A stretch of 64,000 bases of DNA from DATAOG01 sp963753685 (lineage in GTDB: Bacteria; Pseudomonadota; Alphaproteobacteria; Geminicoccales; Geminicoccaceae). The stretch covers positions 124,001 through 188,000 of the forward strand of contig CAVWDE010000007.1 of the NCBI GenBank assembly GCA_963753685.1, written 5' to 3'. Positions 17,920 through 27,197 of the stretch are shown one piece after another. The position numbers and the translations under genes were made by a program. Positions within the stretch are counted from its first letter, which is position 1; each line of letters opens with the position of its first letter. The notes under the pieces were generated by a model. The model made no database searches, was not told where the DNA came from, and worked only from the letters and a program-made list of their open reading frames with translations.

Positions 17920-19017
17920 TCAACCCTCGATCACGCGGAGATACTGGGCGGCGATTCGTTCGGTCGAGAATTGCATGGCCCGGTCCAGACCCCCGTTCGC
18001 AGCGGGCGCCGCATCGAGGACTTCCTCGACGGCATGGGCCAGGGCGTCGACGTCGCCGACCGGCACCAGCCTGCCATAGCGCCCGTGGTCGAGGACCTCG
18101 GCCGGTCCCCAGGGACAGTCGGTGGCGATCACCGCTGTCCCAACCGCCATCGCCTCGATCAGCACGTTGCCAAAGCCCTCCCAGGCCGAGCTCAACACGA
18201 ACACGCGCCCCGCCGCCAGGAAGGGGTAGGGGTTCGCGACGAAGCCCGGCAGGGACACATCCGCGGCGCAACCCAACTCCCGCGCCAGCGCTTCGAGTGC
18301 GCCGTGATCCTGACCCTCGCCAAGGATCATCAGCCGCGCAGGCCGCCGCCCCCGGACCGCGGCGAACGCTCGGATCAGGGTCGGGTAGTCTTTCTGCCGA
18401 GTCAAGCGGCCGACGCCCAGAATGACCGGCGGTTCGCTCGCGCTGAACCAGGGATGCGTCAGCGGCTCCTGGGCGCGTTCGATGATCTCCGAGGTGTCGA
18501 CGGGGTTGTAAATCACCCGGATTCGGCGCCGGTCCAAGCCGGCGGTCTCGGCCAGGTCAGTCGCCACGCCCTGCGAGACGGCGATCACGTCGTCGGCCCA
18601 GTGGTAGAAGCGGCGGGCGAAGTGCGGAATCAGCCGTCCTCTGGCCTGGCGCGCCTGCCGGGCGTTGTGCGACATATTGGTATGCGTGCTGATCAACAGA
18701 CGCGTCCCGCCGCCGGCCAGACGTTTCGCCCAGAGGGCGACGACATTGGCGCCATCGGCGCAGGCGATCAGCGCCCGTGGGCGCTCGCGATGCAGGTAGC
18801 GGACGAGCCCCGGCACACACCAGAGCGTGCGGCTGACTCCGAAGTCGATCACCCGGACGCCGGGCGCGAGCTGGGCGAGATAGGGTCCGCGACGCCGAGC
18901 CAGAACGACATCGACGGCATGGCCGCGATCGGCAAAGCCCTTGGCCAGGTTGACGATCACGCGTCCGACCCCGCCGCCCGCCAGGTCGCGCGTGAAAAAC
19001 GCGATGCGCTCCCCCAT
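17920..19017 (-). CDS. Glycosyltransferase family 4
   Basis: 365 residues from ATG 19017 (an in-frame TTG is 12 bases upstream). The GT-B fold is clear: LAGGGVGRVIVNLAKGFADRGH near the N-terminus, VILGVGRLTRQKDYPTLIRAF at about 210, and the E-x7-E region SSAWEGFGNVLIEAMAVGTAVIATD at about 290. It is probably the first gene of a minus-strand unit GT4-GT2 followed by the Wzx/Wzy pair. Confidence 0.88.
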   Translation of the reverse strand: MGERIAFFTRDLAGGGVGRVIVNLAKGFADRGHAVDVVLARRRGPYLAQLAPGVRVIDFGVSRTLWCVPGLVRYLHRERPRALIACADGANVVALWAKRLAGGGTRLLISTHTNMSHNARQARQARGRLIPHFARRFYHWADDVIAVSQGVATDLAETAGLDRRRIRVIYNPVDTSEIIERAQEPLTHPWFSASEPPVILGVGRLTRQKDYPTLIRAFAAVRGRRPARLMILGEGQDHGALEALARELGCAADVSLPGFVANPYPFLAAGRVFVLSSAWEGFGNVLIEAMAVGTAVIATDCPWGPAEVLDHGRYGRLVPVGDVDALAHAVEEVLDAAPAANGGLDRAMQFSTERIAAQYLRVIEG

Positions 19018-19330
19018 GGCCGGCGTCAACTGCCCATCCGCCCGAGTGTGCTGGCTGTGTGTCCAACTCCCTGGGGCCTGTCAAGCGGATTGGTCGGCAG
19101 CTGCGGGCGGGTCGGAATCCTCAGCCCCGGCCGGGCGGCGCTGGGGACTGACGGCCAGCGACTACCCTGCCTTGACCGCCTTGGTCTTCTTTGATTGAGT
19201 TGTGGCGTTCCAGCCCGCCAGCGCCAAACGTCACGGCCGGGGTCGAAGAGGCGAGGCCTGCCCCCTGGAACGCCTGCCGGAACCAGGACCGATGCGGCCG
19301 TCTCCCGCCCCACAGCGCAAGGGATCAGGT

Positions 19331-21094
19331 ATGCGTGCTGCGAACCCGATCGAGATGCCGGCATTCGATGATCGGCTGGGCTCCAGGGTGGCGGACCGTC
19401 TCGGCAGCGGCTGGCCCGCGTGCCTGTTTCTACTGTGCCTGGCGGTCATCGTCCGCTCGGTCCACCTGGACCTGCCAGCCTATACCGACGAGCTCTACAC
19501 GATGCTCGCGGCGCGCGGCTGGCTCGAGCACGGCGTGCCGACGATCGGCGCGGGCGTCTATGATCGGGCTTGGCTGTATTCGGTCATCGTGGCGCAGTTC
19601 CTTTCCGCGTTCGGCGACAGTCTGGTGGTCGGCCGACTGCCTTCGTTGATCGCCGGCAGCCTCCTGGTGATCGCCGTCTTTCTCTGGACCCGCTCGGTCG
19701 CGGGCGGGCTGGCAGCCTGGATCGCGGCGCTGTTCGTCTGCCTCGATCCGCTCGAGCTGCTGGTCTCGCAGTTCACCCGCTTCTACGCACTCCTCGACCT
19801 GGTCTTCTGGCTCGGCGCGATCGGCGTCTACACGCTCGTCGAGACGCGGCCGCGCGCCGCAAAGGCGACCGCGATCGCCCTCGCCTCGGTGCTGTGCCTA
19901 GCGCTCGCCCTTCATTTACAGGTGCTCACCCTGATAGGCCTCTGCGGCCTCGCCGCCTGGGTCGCCTACGTCCTCGGCCGGCGCTGGTGGCAGGCGCGCC
20001 AAACAGAACCGGGCCGCCGCAGGCTCGAGCTGGCGATTGCCGCCGGTCTGCTGCTGGTGATCGCCGTCGCGGCGATCGCCAGCGGCATCGCTCGCCACCT
20101 GCTGGTCGAGTATCGATCGACGCCGATCTGGAGTGCTTCGCACCGCAACGAGGTTTGGTTCTATCACGTGCTCCTCCTGCTGCGGTACCAGACGCTCTGG
20201 CCGCTTTTCCCCTTCCTCGCCATGCTCGCGGTCGCGCGTCGGCCGCGGCCGGCGATCTTCTGCTTCGTGGTCTTCGTGGTCGGCTTGGTGCTGCTGTCCT
20301 TCGGCGGCATGAAGGACCGGCGCTATATCGCATTCATCATGCCCTTCCTCTTCGTGCTCTGGGGCATCGCACTCGCCGAGGCGTGGCCGTTCCTGCGCCG
20401 CTGCCTCGCGACGATCAATCGGGGAGCGCTGTATCGGCTCGCGCCCGGGTTAGCGACCCGGCCGGTCGGCTGGGCGCTGATGACGCTGAGTGTCCTGTTC
20501 CTGGTGGCTGCCAACGGCTCGTCGTCACGGACCCTGTTTCAGCTCGCGGGCTTGAACGTGGTCGCGGACGGCGGCGGCGCCGGAGTTCGGGAATCGCGGC
20601 GGATTGCGGATTGGGCTGCGGCGCGGGGGCCACTGCAGCCCTGGTGGAACTCGGTCTCGGTTGTCCTGACTTCCCATGACGTGCAGACGCTCTACTACCT
20701 CGGCGATTTCGATATCGTCGTGAGCAGCAATCGCATCTCGGAGACGGGCGGCCAGCAGTTCGATCCCGATCCCCGCACCGGGCGGCCGGTCGTGAGCGAG
20801 CCGGCGGCCATGCGCCTGATCATGGAATGCTATCCCGACGGCCTGCTGGTCGCCCTGGCGTCTCAGTGGCCCAGCGTAGAGTCGGTCAGTCCGGCGGTGG
20901 CCGACGTGGTCGAGGCGGGCGCCGAGCCGGTGCCGCTGCCGGCCGCGATTGGCGTGCTGGCCTTTCACTGGCAGCATCCGCTCGCACGACCACTGCCCGA
21001 CGGCTGCCGCAGGTTGCCGGCGGTACGCAGACCAGCTAATCAAGAGGGCGCTGTCGGACCATCGGAGCGAGCCGCCGTTCAAGGACCTCGGTAA
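19331..21094 (+). CDS. GT39-like (ArnT/PMT-type) membrane glycosyltransferase, 3' end probably frameshifted
   Basis: 587 residues from ATG 19331 (AAGGGATCAGGT just upstream); earlier in-frame starts add a proline-rich tail. About ten membrane segments. The acidic motif DLPAYTDELYTMLAARGWLEHG soon after the first segment is the catalytic region of polyprenyl-phosphate-sugar transferases of this clan (first loop Asp-Glu). The current frame ends in a low-quality tail. A +1 shift at about 21021-21025 would instead join it to a well-formed tail (YADQLIKRALSDHRSE through GRAYVGSITK) ending at 21173. Likely a one-base insertion in the GGCGGTAC stretch. Confidence 0.78.
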   Translation: MRAANPIEMPAFDDRLGSRVADRLGSGWPACLFLLCLAVIVRSVHLDLPAYTDELYTMLAARGWLEHGVPTIGAGVYDRAWLYSVIVAQFLSAFGDSLVVGRLPSLIAGSLLVIAVFLWTRSVAGGLAAWIAALFVCLDPLELLVSQFTRFYALLDLVFWLGAIGVYTLVETRPRAAKATAIALASVLCLALALHLQVLTLIGLCGLAAWVAYVLGRRWWQARQTEPGRRRLELAIAAGLLLVIAVAAIASGIARHLLVEYRSTPIWSASHRNEVWFYHVLLLLRYQTLWPLFPFLAMLAVARRPRPAIFCFVVFVVGLVLLSFGGMKDRRYIAFIMPFLFVLWGIALAEAWPFLRRCLATINRGALYRLAPGLATRPVGWALMTLSVLFLVAANGSSSRTLFQLAGLNVVADGGGAGVRESRRIADWAAARGPLQPWWNSVSVVLTSHDVQTLYYLGDFDIVVSSNRISETGGQQFDPDPRTGRPVVSEPAAMRLIMECYPDGLLVALASQWPSVESVSPAVADVVEAGAEPVPLPAAIGVLAFHWQHPLARPLPDGCRRLPAVRRPANQEGAVGPSERAAVQGPR

Positions 21095-21338
21095 CGCGCA
21101 TATCCGGCTGCGCACCGATCTTACCGACTTTCAGTTCGACGGCCGCGCGTACGTGGGATCGATCACCAAGTGAATCTAGGACGACAGTCCCTGGACGGGC
21201 ACCGTTCTCGGCCGTCGCTGAACTATAATCTGCCTGTCGACACCCGGGACCAGCTCGGGCCCCTCGGGACGCCGTCGTGCCGGTTCTTTTTGCGCTTGGC
21301 GTATTGTGAGAGCGGCGCTCTAGCGGAGGCAGCCTGAA

Positions 21339-22067
21339 ATGCGGAACAAGGCCGGTTGGCGACCCACGAAATACGTCCTCACACGACGGGGCTATCGTGC
21401 CTCTAACGACCGCTCAGAAGTGGCGCTCGGTTCCCGATTTATCGCTGGTATTCAAGTGCGCGTTTACCAGCAGCTCATCGAGCAACATGCTCAAGGGCTT
21501 CTACTCGATCTTGGTTGTGGCAAGGTACCGTTGTATCAGATCTATAAAGACTACATAGCCGACAACATTTGCATCGACTGGAAAAACACGCCGCATCAGA
21601 GCGAACATCTCGACTATGAGTGTGACCTAAACCGAGGCATTCCTCTGCCCGATGAGCATGTCGATACCATTTTGTTGACCGATGTATTGGAACACGTGTG
21701 TGATCCGGACTGCCTCTTGGACGAGATTCGACGCGTGTTAAAAACCAACGGCAAGTTGATACTGACGGTTCCATTTCTATATGGCATCCATGAAGAACCA
21801 CATGATTATTTTCGATATACAAAGTTCAAGTTGATGGATTTTTGTCGCGAAAATCAGCTTGAGCTATTGTTGCTGGAATCATACGGTGGATTTTTGGAAA
21901 CTTTGCTGGACTTGCTTGGTAAAGGTCTTGCCTTTTCGGGATTAACATCTACAATACACTTATTGGTGAGCAATCTGTTAGTGAACTCAGTGCTCGGGCA
22001 CAAGGTATTGCAGCGTACGGCGAACCGATATCCGCTTGGCTACTGTCTTGTAGCGCGCAAGAAGTAA
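21339..22067 (+). CDS. Class I SAM-dependent methyltransferase (A/T-rich)
   Basis: 242 residues, ATG preceded by GGAGG. Motif I LLLDLGCGKVPLYQIYK (about residue 52), acidic ICIDWKN, then VDTILLTDVLEHVCDPDCLLDEIRRVLK and KLILTVPFLYGIHEEPHDYFRY: the group of methyltransferases common in O-antigen and glycan clusters. Codon use is plainly more A/T-rich than all neighbours (for example FRYTKFKLMDFCRENQ written with A/T-ending codons), suggesting recent acquisition. It marks the right end of the polysaccharide region. Confidence 0.82.
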   Translation: MRNKAGWRPTKYVLTRRGYRASNDRSEVALGSRFIAGIQVRVYQQLIEQHAQGLLLDLGCGKVPLYQIYKDYIADNICIDWKNTPHQSEHLDYECDLNRGIPLPDEHVDTILLTDVLEHVCDPDCLLDEIRRVLKTNGKLILTVPFLYGIHEEPHDYFRYTKFKLMDFCRENQLELLLLESYGGFLETLLDLLGKGLAFSGLTSTIHLLVSNLLVNSVLGHKVLQRTANRYPLGYCLVARKK

Positions 22068-22966
22068 GACCATCGCCTTGCCGCACTGTCGGCTCGGCGA
22101 ACCCTGGACGCTGCTCAGCCATCGGCGTCACCGACTACGCCGGGCGGGCCGGGAGTTGCGGCGCAGGCCTTTCTGGCGCCCGCGGTATGCAGGCGGCGCT
22201 CGATGCCCAGGCGCTCGACTGCACCGGGCTCGGGTCGGCGAGCGCGGCCCACTCACGTGCCGGAGTTGGCGATCTAGCCGGCGTGGCGAGAGTGGGAAGG
22301 AGGTATTCGCCTCATGGTCGGAGAAATCGGCGCCAACTTCAAATTTGGGCGTACGGCGCGTGTGGGGTTGAAGGTCAAATCAGGAAAATCGCGCGGCGCA
22401 CGAAATTGCCGATCGCGGTCGATGCGCCATGTGGCGCACTCCTGCCTCACTTTCGTGTCATCTTCGCCGCGATATGGGGGATTTTTTGCGGCGATATGCG
22501 CCACTTTTGCGGTCGAAATCAAGGGTTGAATCTCCGTCACGTCCAAAAAGCCTGACGGAACAGTGGCTTATGCGAAGGGCGCAGGTGCACGGAAGTGTCT
22601 CATAGTGTGCACTTCGCCCATGTTTGCAAATTCGACCTGGCGCTCGGAAAATCGTCGGAAATCCGAACATGGCCGGAAAATTCCCGCACGCGCCGGGCCC
22701 GTCGCGGCCGCTCCGCACCGGCCGTAGGACAACACGGATCGTCGCGGCTCTGAAGTGTGCGGCCGGGCATGCGGCCATCATGCGGCTCGGAGAGCTGCGG
22801 TTTCGTGTCGGGAAGTCGCCTGTCTGATAACCAAGCGCAGAAGGTCCTGACTTTCGCGCTTGGTCTGCGCGCCCGGGTTGGCGGGCGGCGGGCGCGCCCC
22901 GCGCAGGTCAAGACTTCGCGGGCACCGCATGAGGTGTTCCTGTCGCCGGCTCCATGGAGATCGCGG
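22068..22966. other. 900-base stretch of mixed composition without a recognised gene
   Basis: No frame has a credible start, codon bias or motif. It contains GCGCCATGTGGCGC (22424-22437, a 6+6 inverted repeat) and, around 22465-22515, two similar G+C/A+T patches (GCGATATGGGG and GCGATATGCGCC). Composition is lower in G+C than the chromosome average up to about 22700. It looks like junction debris at the edge of the acquired polysaccharide region. Confidence 0.35.
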
Positions 22967-23845
22967 ATGACCAGCAAGACCAGTCCGAACGCCCGCGCGC
23001 AGGCCAGCCGGCGCAACGGCGCCCGCTCGCGCGGACCCGTGAGCGCCCAGGGCCGGGCGGTCGCCGCCCGCAACGCCCTCAAGCACGGCCTGCGGGCGCA
23101 GAAGATCGTGGTCCTCGAGGACGAGAACCAGGCCGAGTTCCTGGCCTTCACGGCGGCCCTGCACGCGGAGCTGGCGCCGGTCGGCGTGCTCCAGGAGGCG
23201 CTCGCCGCCCGCATCGCGTTCGCCATCTGGCGCGCGCGCCGGTCCGATCGCATCGAGGCCGGCCTGTTCGCCTACTACCTCGAGGAAAGCCGGAGTCGCG
23301 GCGTCGCCGCGCCGGGCTTCGGCCTCGCCGTGATCCGGGATGGCAATGGACCGCGCGCGCTCGACATCCTGATGCGCTACCGCGGCTCGGTCCAGACCGA
23401 TCTGTTCCGGGCGCTGGCCGCCTTGAAGGCGCTCCAGGCCCAGGCGGCGGGCCGCGGCCGCGGCGGCGCCGATGATCCTGCCGCCGGCGGCGGCTGCCAA
23501 ACGAACCCGAGACGGGCTCTGAGCCTCGCTTTCAGGCCCGGCCGCCGCCGGCGCCTGGACGTGCGACCCCGTCTTCTGAGCTGGTACGATTGTCTGATGT
23601 TAAAACACTGCCCGCGGCCGATACCGGACCGATTGCCGGCGGCTCAGGCCCCGAACTTGGCCAGCCGACCGGCGTGGGCGAGGGCCAGCGGCAGCAGGTA
23701 CTTCGCCTCGAGCTGGCCGAGGCCGCCCAGGAGACAGGGCCGCTCGCCGAAGCTCTCGACCCGATCCGGCCGGCAGGCAGCGGACGCCAGCAGCACCGGC
23801 ACCGGATGCCAGCTGTGGCTCTTGAGCTTGGCGGGCGTGCTGTGA
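22967..23845 (+). CDS. Conserved hypothetical protein of the RNGARSRGP...RNALKHGL type; C-terminus uncertain
   Basis: From ATG 22967 the first about 170 residues match a multicopy family seen in many alphaproteobacteria: ASRRNGARSRGPVSAQGRA, then RNALKHGLRAQKIVVLEDE, and a helical domain ARIAFAIWRARRSDRIEAGL. Function unknown; the N-terminus resembles basic nucleic-acid-binding tails. After about residue 165 the frame becomes Arg/Pro/Ser-rich and runs 200 bases into the convergent phosphoglycerate mutase gene, which is unlikely to be real. An early stop or a frameshift near 23490-23510 is probable. Treat 22967 to about 23500 as the supported part. Confidence 0.6.
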   Translation: MTSKTSPNARAQASRRNGARSRGPVSAQGRAVAARNALKHGLRAQKIVVLEDENQAEFLAFTAALHAELAPVGVLQEALAARIAFAIWRARRSDRIEAGLFAYYLEESRSRGVAAPGFGLAVIRDGNGPRALDILMRYRGSVQTDLFRALAALKALQAQAAGRGRGGADDPAAGGGCQTNPRRALSLAFRPGRRRRLDVRPRLLSWYDCLMLKHCPRPIPDRLPAAQAPNLASRPAWARASGSRYFASSWPRPPRRQGRSPKLSTRSGRQAADASSTGTGCQLWLLSLAGVL

Positions 23846-24876
23846 TCGCCGGTGACGATCAGGACATCGGGCGCGAGCCCGACGATCTGCGGGAACTGGG
23901 CGTCGAACTCCTCTATCCGCTCGACCTTGCGCTGGAAATCGCCATCCTCGCCGGCTGCGTCGGTATATTTGTAGTGCATGAAGAAGAAGTCGAAGTCCTG
24001 CCAATGCCGGCGCAGCGCCGCCGCCTGCGCTGCCCAGGTCTGGCCGGGATCGAGGATCGTCATGCCGACCAGACGGGCGAGGCCCCGGTACATCGGATAG
24101 ACCGCGATCGCAGCCGCGCGCACGCCATAGACCTCGGTCATCGACGGTACCGGCGGCCGGCGCGCGATACCGCGCAGCGTCACCATGTTGGCCTGCGGCT
24201 CGTCCTTGAGGATCGCTGCCGCCTGCGCGACGAACTGCTCGATCAGCCGCGCGGTCGGCTCGGAATCCGGGTTCTGCGCCTTGGGCGCGAGCGGGCGGAC
24301 CCCTTCCCGGCCGGGATCGGTATCGGCGACATCGGCGCCGGCGGGGTCGCCGCGCAGGACCACGACGAAGCGGTACTCGCGGACGTGCTCGACGAACACC
24401 TGGGCGCCAGGGATGCGAATCCCCTTGAGCTTCTGGACGACCGCGCGCGCCGGCTCGTTGGCGATCCGCCCGGCCCGCCGGTCGGTGATCCGGCCGTCGC
24501 CGTCGACCGTGCAGAAATTGCCCCGCGCCGCCACGTCGTTGGGCCCCAGATCGAAGTCGATGCCGAGCGCTTCGAGCACCCCGCGGCCGATCTGGTGCTG
24601 CACCGGATCGTAGCCGAACAGGCCGAGATGGCCCGGCCCGCTGCCGGGCGTGATGCCGGGGCGGACCGGGATCGACAGCCCGCAGACATGGGCCTTGACC
24701 AGAGCGTCGAGATGGGGCGTCGCGGCCGCTTCGAGCTCGGTCGGCCCCCCGGGCTCGACCGGCAGCCCGCCGAGGCCGTCGGCGACCGCAAGCACGATCT
24801 TGCTGGCGTTGCGGAGGAGGAGCGGTTGGATCAGCCGTGCATGATGCGACTCTAGAAGATCGCCGTCGCCGGTCAA
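23644..24876 (-). CDS. apgM: 2,3-bisphosphoglycerate-independent phosphoglycerate mutase (archaeal type)
   Basis: About 400-410 residues of the alkaline-phosphatase superfamily ApgM type: KIVLAVADGLGGLP (metal Asp), TPGSGPGHLGLFGYDP (nucleophile Ser region), RGNFCTVDGDGRITDRRAGRI, FFFMHYKYTD and VTGDHSTPAKLKSHSWHPVPVLL (metal ligands Asp/His). It interconverts 3- and 2-phosphoglycerate. The start is unclear. The uninterrupted frame offers only TTG 24876 (AGAGG 10 bases upstream). An ATG at 24842 would give the expected N-terminus if one C were missing near 24836 (CACGG for CACCGG). Confidence 0.85.
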   Translation of the reverse strand: MTGDGDLLESHHARLIQPLLLRNASKIVLAVADGLGGLPVEPGGPTELEAAATPHLDALVKAHVCGLSIPVRPGITPGSGPGHLGLFGYDPVQHQIGRGVLEALGIDFDLGPNDVAARGNFCTVDGDGRITDRRAGRIANEPARAVVQKLKGIRIPGAQVFVEHVREYRFVVVLRGDPAGADVADTDPGREGVRPLAPKAQNPDSEPTARLIEQFVAQAAAILKDEPQANMVTLRGIARRPPVPSMTEVYGVRAAAIAVYPMYRGLARLVGMTILDPGQTWAAQAAALRRHWQDFDFFFMHYKYTDAAGEDGDFQRKVERIEEFDAQFPQIVGLAPDVLIVTGDHSTPAKLKSHSWHPVPVLLASAACRPDRVESFGERPCLLGGLGQLEAKYLLPLALAHAGRLAKFGA

Positions 24877-25091
24877 GCCGAGCCAGCCTCTTCGCCCGCC
24901 TCTTGCGGGGCCCCGCCTCTTGGGCCCGGCTCTGGGCCCGCTCCGGACGCTGGCTCCGAGGCCGCCCTTGCCGGCTCGGGCGGCCCATCTACGTTGTGCC
25001 ACGGAAGCCGAAAATCCTGGGAGGTCGTGGCCGTGGGACGGGCGAGCCGATGCTTTGGACGTATCGAGCAGCCGCGCGCGCCGGCTCGGCC

Positions 25092-25818
25092 ATGAGCATC
25101 CGACTTGGGCGCGCGCTGGGATTGTTGCTGGCGGTCCCAATCGTCCTGCTGGCCGGCTACCGGGCGATCGTCGCCTCCTCGCAGGAGGCCGGCGACCGGC
25201 CGGGGCGTGCGCGTGATCGACGGCGACACGCTTGAGGTCGACGGCGCGACCATCCAGCTCTACGGGATCGACGCCCCGGAGCTCGGGCAGGTCTGCAAGA
25301 GCGACGACGAGCAGTCGCACTGCGGGGTCGAGGCGGCGCTGGCGCTGCGCAAGCTCGTGACCGTGAGCGGCCAGGAGCTGCATTGCTCACCCTGGGGCGG
25401 CGGGCCCCCGAAGCGGACCGCCGATGGCGCCCTGATCGAGGTCTGCCAGGTCGGCGACCAGGACCTGGCCCAGGTCATGCTGCGCAGCGGCTATGGCGTC
25501 GCCCCGCCCGACAGCTTCCCGGACTACGTCGAGGCCGAGAAGACCGCCAAGGACGCCCACCTCGGCATCTGGCACAGCCATTTCGAAATGCCCTGGGTCT
25601 GGCGCGCCGGCAAGGCCGACCCGGGCCACAAGGTCACCGCGCGCCGCGACTGCAACGTCAAGGGCGCGCTGAGCGCCGCCGGCCTGCGCGTCTACTACGT
25701 GCCGACCGATCCGGAATACCAGCAGATCACCATCGATCCGGAGCACGGCGGGCGCCTGTTCTGCAGCGACGAAGAAGCCCGGCTCGCCGGCTGGACCCGG
25801 CCGGTCGGGCCGCCCTAG
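25092..25818 (+). CDS. Thermonuclease (SNase-like) family protein, one-base frameshift
   Basis: ATG 25092 opens a frame with a signal/anchor segment (LGRALGLLLAVPIVLLAGY). The nuclease domain continues in the next frame from about 25205: VRVIDGDTLEVDGATIQLYGIDAPELG, the classic SNase/TNase signature, followed by ALALRKLV and the later GYGVAP and EAEKTAKDAHLGIW segments. Dropping one G from the GGGG at 25202-25205 fuses the two (DRPG then VRVIDGD). The combined protein is about 241 residues, an exported or membrane-anchored Ca-dependent nuclease. Initiation at GTG 25207 would give a cytoplasmic version and is the alternative. Confidence 0.8.
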
Positions 25819-25881
25819 GGTGACCCTGGGCTCGATCGGCGAAGGACGCCCCGCCCGGGCGAGGCGCGCCGCGTTGGTCGC

Positions 25882-26370
25882 CTACTGCTTCTCGCGGAAG
25901 GTCTGGTGGCAGCCGCCGCAGCCCTGCTTGCCGAGCGCGCCCAGCTGCTGCGCGATCGCCGCCATGTCGCCGCCCTGCGCCACCTCGGCGAACTTGGCGC
26001 TCTCCTCCCCGAACTTCTGCGCCGCCTGCTCGAAGTCGCTCCACTTCTCCCAGATCGCCGGCAGGGCCGCGGACTTCTCCGCGGTCTCGCCCTTGCCGCT
26101 GCCTTGAGGAAAGAGACGCTTCAGATTGGCGTTCAAAAGCTTACCCTGCTCGGCCAGCGCCCGGGCGTTGGCGGCGACATCGTCGGTAAACGTCACGTCG
26201 CCCTTTACGACCTCGGCGATCATGCCGATATGCGCGCCGTTGGCGTCCATGAAGGCCTTGCGATACTTGATGACGTTGGCCGGCTCGTCGGCGGCGAAGG
26301 CGGCCGCGGCGCCGAGCCCGGTCGCAAGCACGAGGGTGGCGGCCGCGATCCGACCAGTGTAGCGCAGCAT
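25882..26370 (-). CDS. Cytochrome c' (class II c-type cytochrome)
   Basis: 162 residues. Signal peptide 1-26 (ending AAAAFA), a four-helix-bundle body, and the haem motif CGGCH at 151-155 close to the C-terminus, as in cytochrome c'. The residue pattern NVIKYRKAFMDANGAHIGMI fits helix A. These periplasmic proteins bind NO or act in electron transfer. The gene stands alone, convergent with the thermonuclease and divergent from the EF-hand gene. Confidence 0.92.
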   Translation of the reverse strand: MLRYTGRIAAATLVLATGLGAAAAFAADEPANVIKYRKAFMDANGAHIGMIAEVVKGDVTFTDDVAANARALAEQGKLLNANLKRLFPQGSGKGETAEKSAALPAIWEKWSDFEQAAQKFGEESAKFAEVAQGGDMAAIAQQLGALGKQGCGGCHQTFREKQ

Positions 26371-26611
26371 GAATTGATCCTCCCTGGGTAGGTGCCGTCG
26401 GCATGGTTGCAGAGTTCCACGGTTCTGGGAACCGTATCGATCGTCCCGTCGCTAGACGATTTGGTTGCAGGCGTTATTCCCGTGGACCAAGGCCAAGCCC
26501 GCCGGGACCGGCGCTGAACGTGGCGCGGGCCGCGGCCGCCCGCGGTCCAGCTGGCGCGGGCCTCACGCATTGGTGAACCGAAAGTTCCGGCCTGACCCGA
26601 AAGGCCAAGGG

Positions 26612-27175
26612 GTGAACCGAAAGCCGCGCGCCCGCGCCGGGCCGCTCCTCCCGCTGCTCGGACCGCCGGCGTTGCTGGTGCTGGTCGCCCTGGCTGCAAA
26701 TCCCGGGTCGGCTGACGGCGTCGATGGCGTCGACGGCTCGGCGCTCGCCTTTGATCGCTTCATGCGCGCCAGTCAGCCGATCTGCCAGCAACGGCCGGCG
26801 GCAGAGTGCGTCGCCATCGCCTGGCGGTTCGCCAACGCGGACGGCGATCAGGGGCTCTCGGTCGCCGAGCTGATCGCCGTCCGCAAGGGCCTCGAGGACT
26901 GGGTGCTCCGCCACCAGGACGAGCTCAGCCAGCCGGAGCGCTCGAGCCTGGTGCTCGGCCTGCTGCTGGTCGATTCGATCGGCGTCGAGCACCTGCACGC
27001 CCTCTACGACAGCAATCACGATGGTCTGATCAGCCGGAGCGAACTGCTGGCGGACGTGCACCTCGACCGGCGGCCGCTCGGCCAGGTCCTGCTCGACCCG
27101 GCCGCGGTCGATCGCCCCGCGATCGCGCGCCGCCTCGGCATTCCCTTGGCGCTCATGGATCACATCCAGCCCTGA
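26612..27175 (+). CDS. Exported EF-hand domain protein
   Basis: 187 residues from GTG 26612 (CCAAGGG upstream), giving a signal peptide (GPLLPLLGPPALLVLVALAA then NPGSADG). Two calcium-binding loops are visible: NADGDQGLSVAEL and DSNHDGLISRSELL. The 12-base string GTGAACCGAAAG occurs both at this start and 39 bases upstream (26573), in frame, so the start could be either copy; 26612 leaves the better signal peptide. Unknown function, probably periplasmic calcium sensing or buffering. GCCCTG ACC CAGGGC (27169-27183) forms a small hairpin across the stop codon. Confidence 0.75.
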   Translation: MNRKPRARAGPLLPLLGPPALLVLVALAANPGSADGVDGVDGSALAFDRFMRASQPICQQRPAAECVAIAWRFANADGDQGLSVAELIAVRKGLEDWVLRHQDELSQPERSSLVLGLLLVDSIGVEHLHALYDSNHDGLISRSELLADVHLDRRPLGQVLLDPAAVDRPAIARRLGIPLALMDHIQP

Positions 27176-27197
27176 CCCAGGGCGCGGACAGCCCTGA

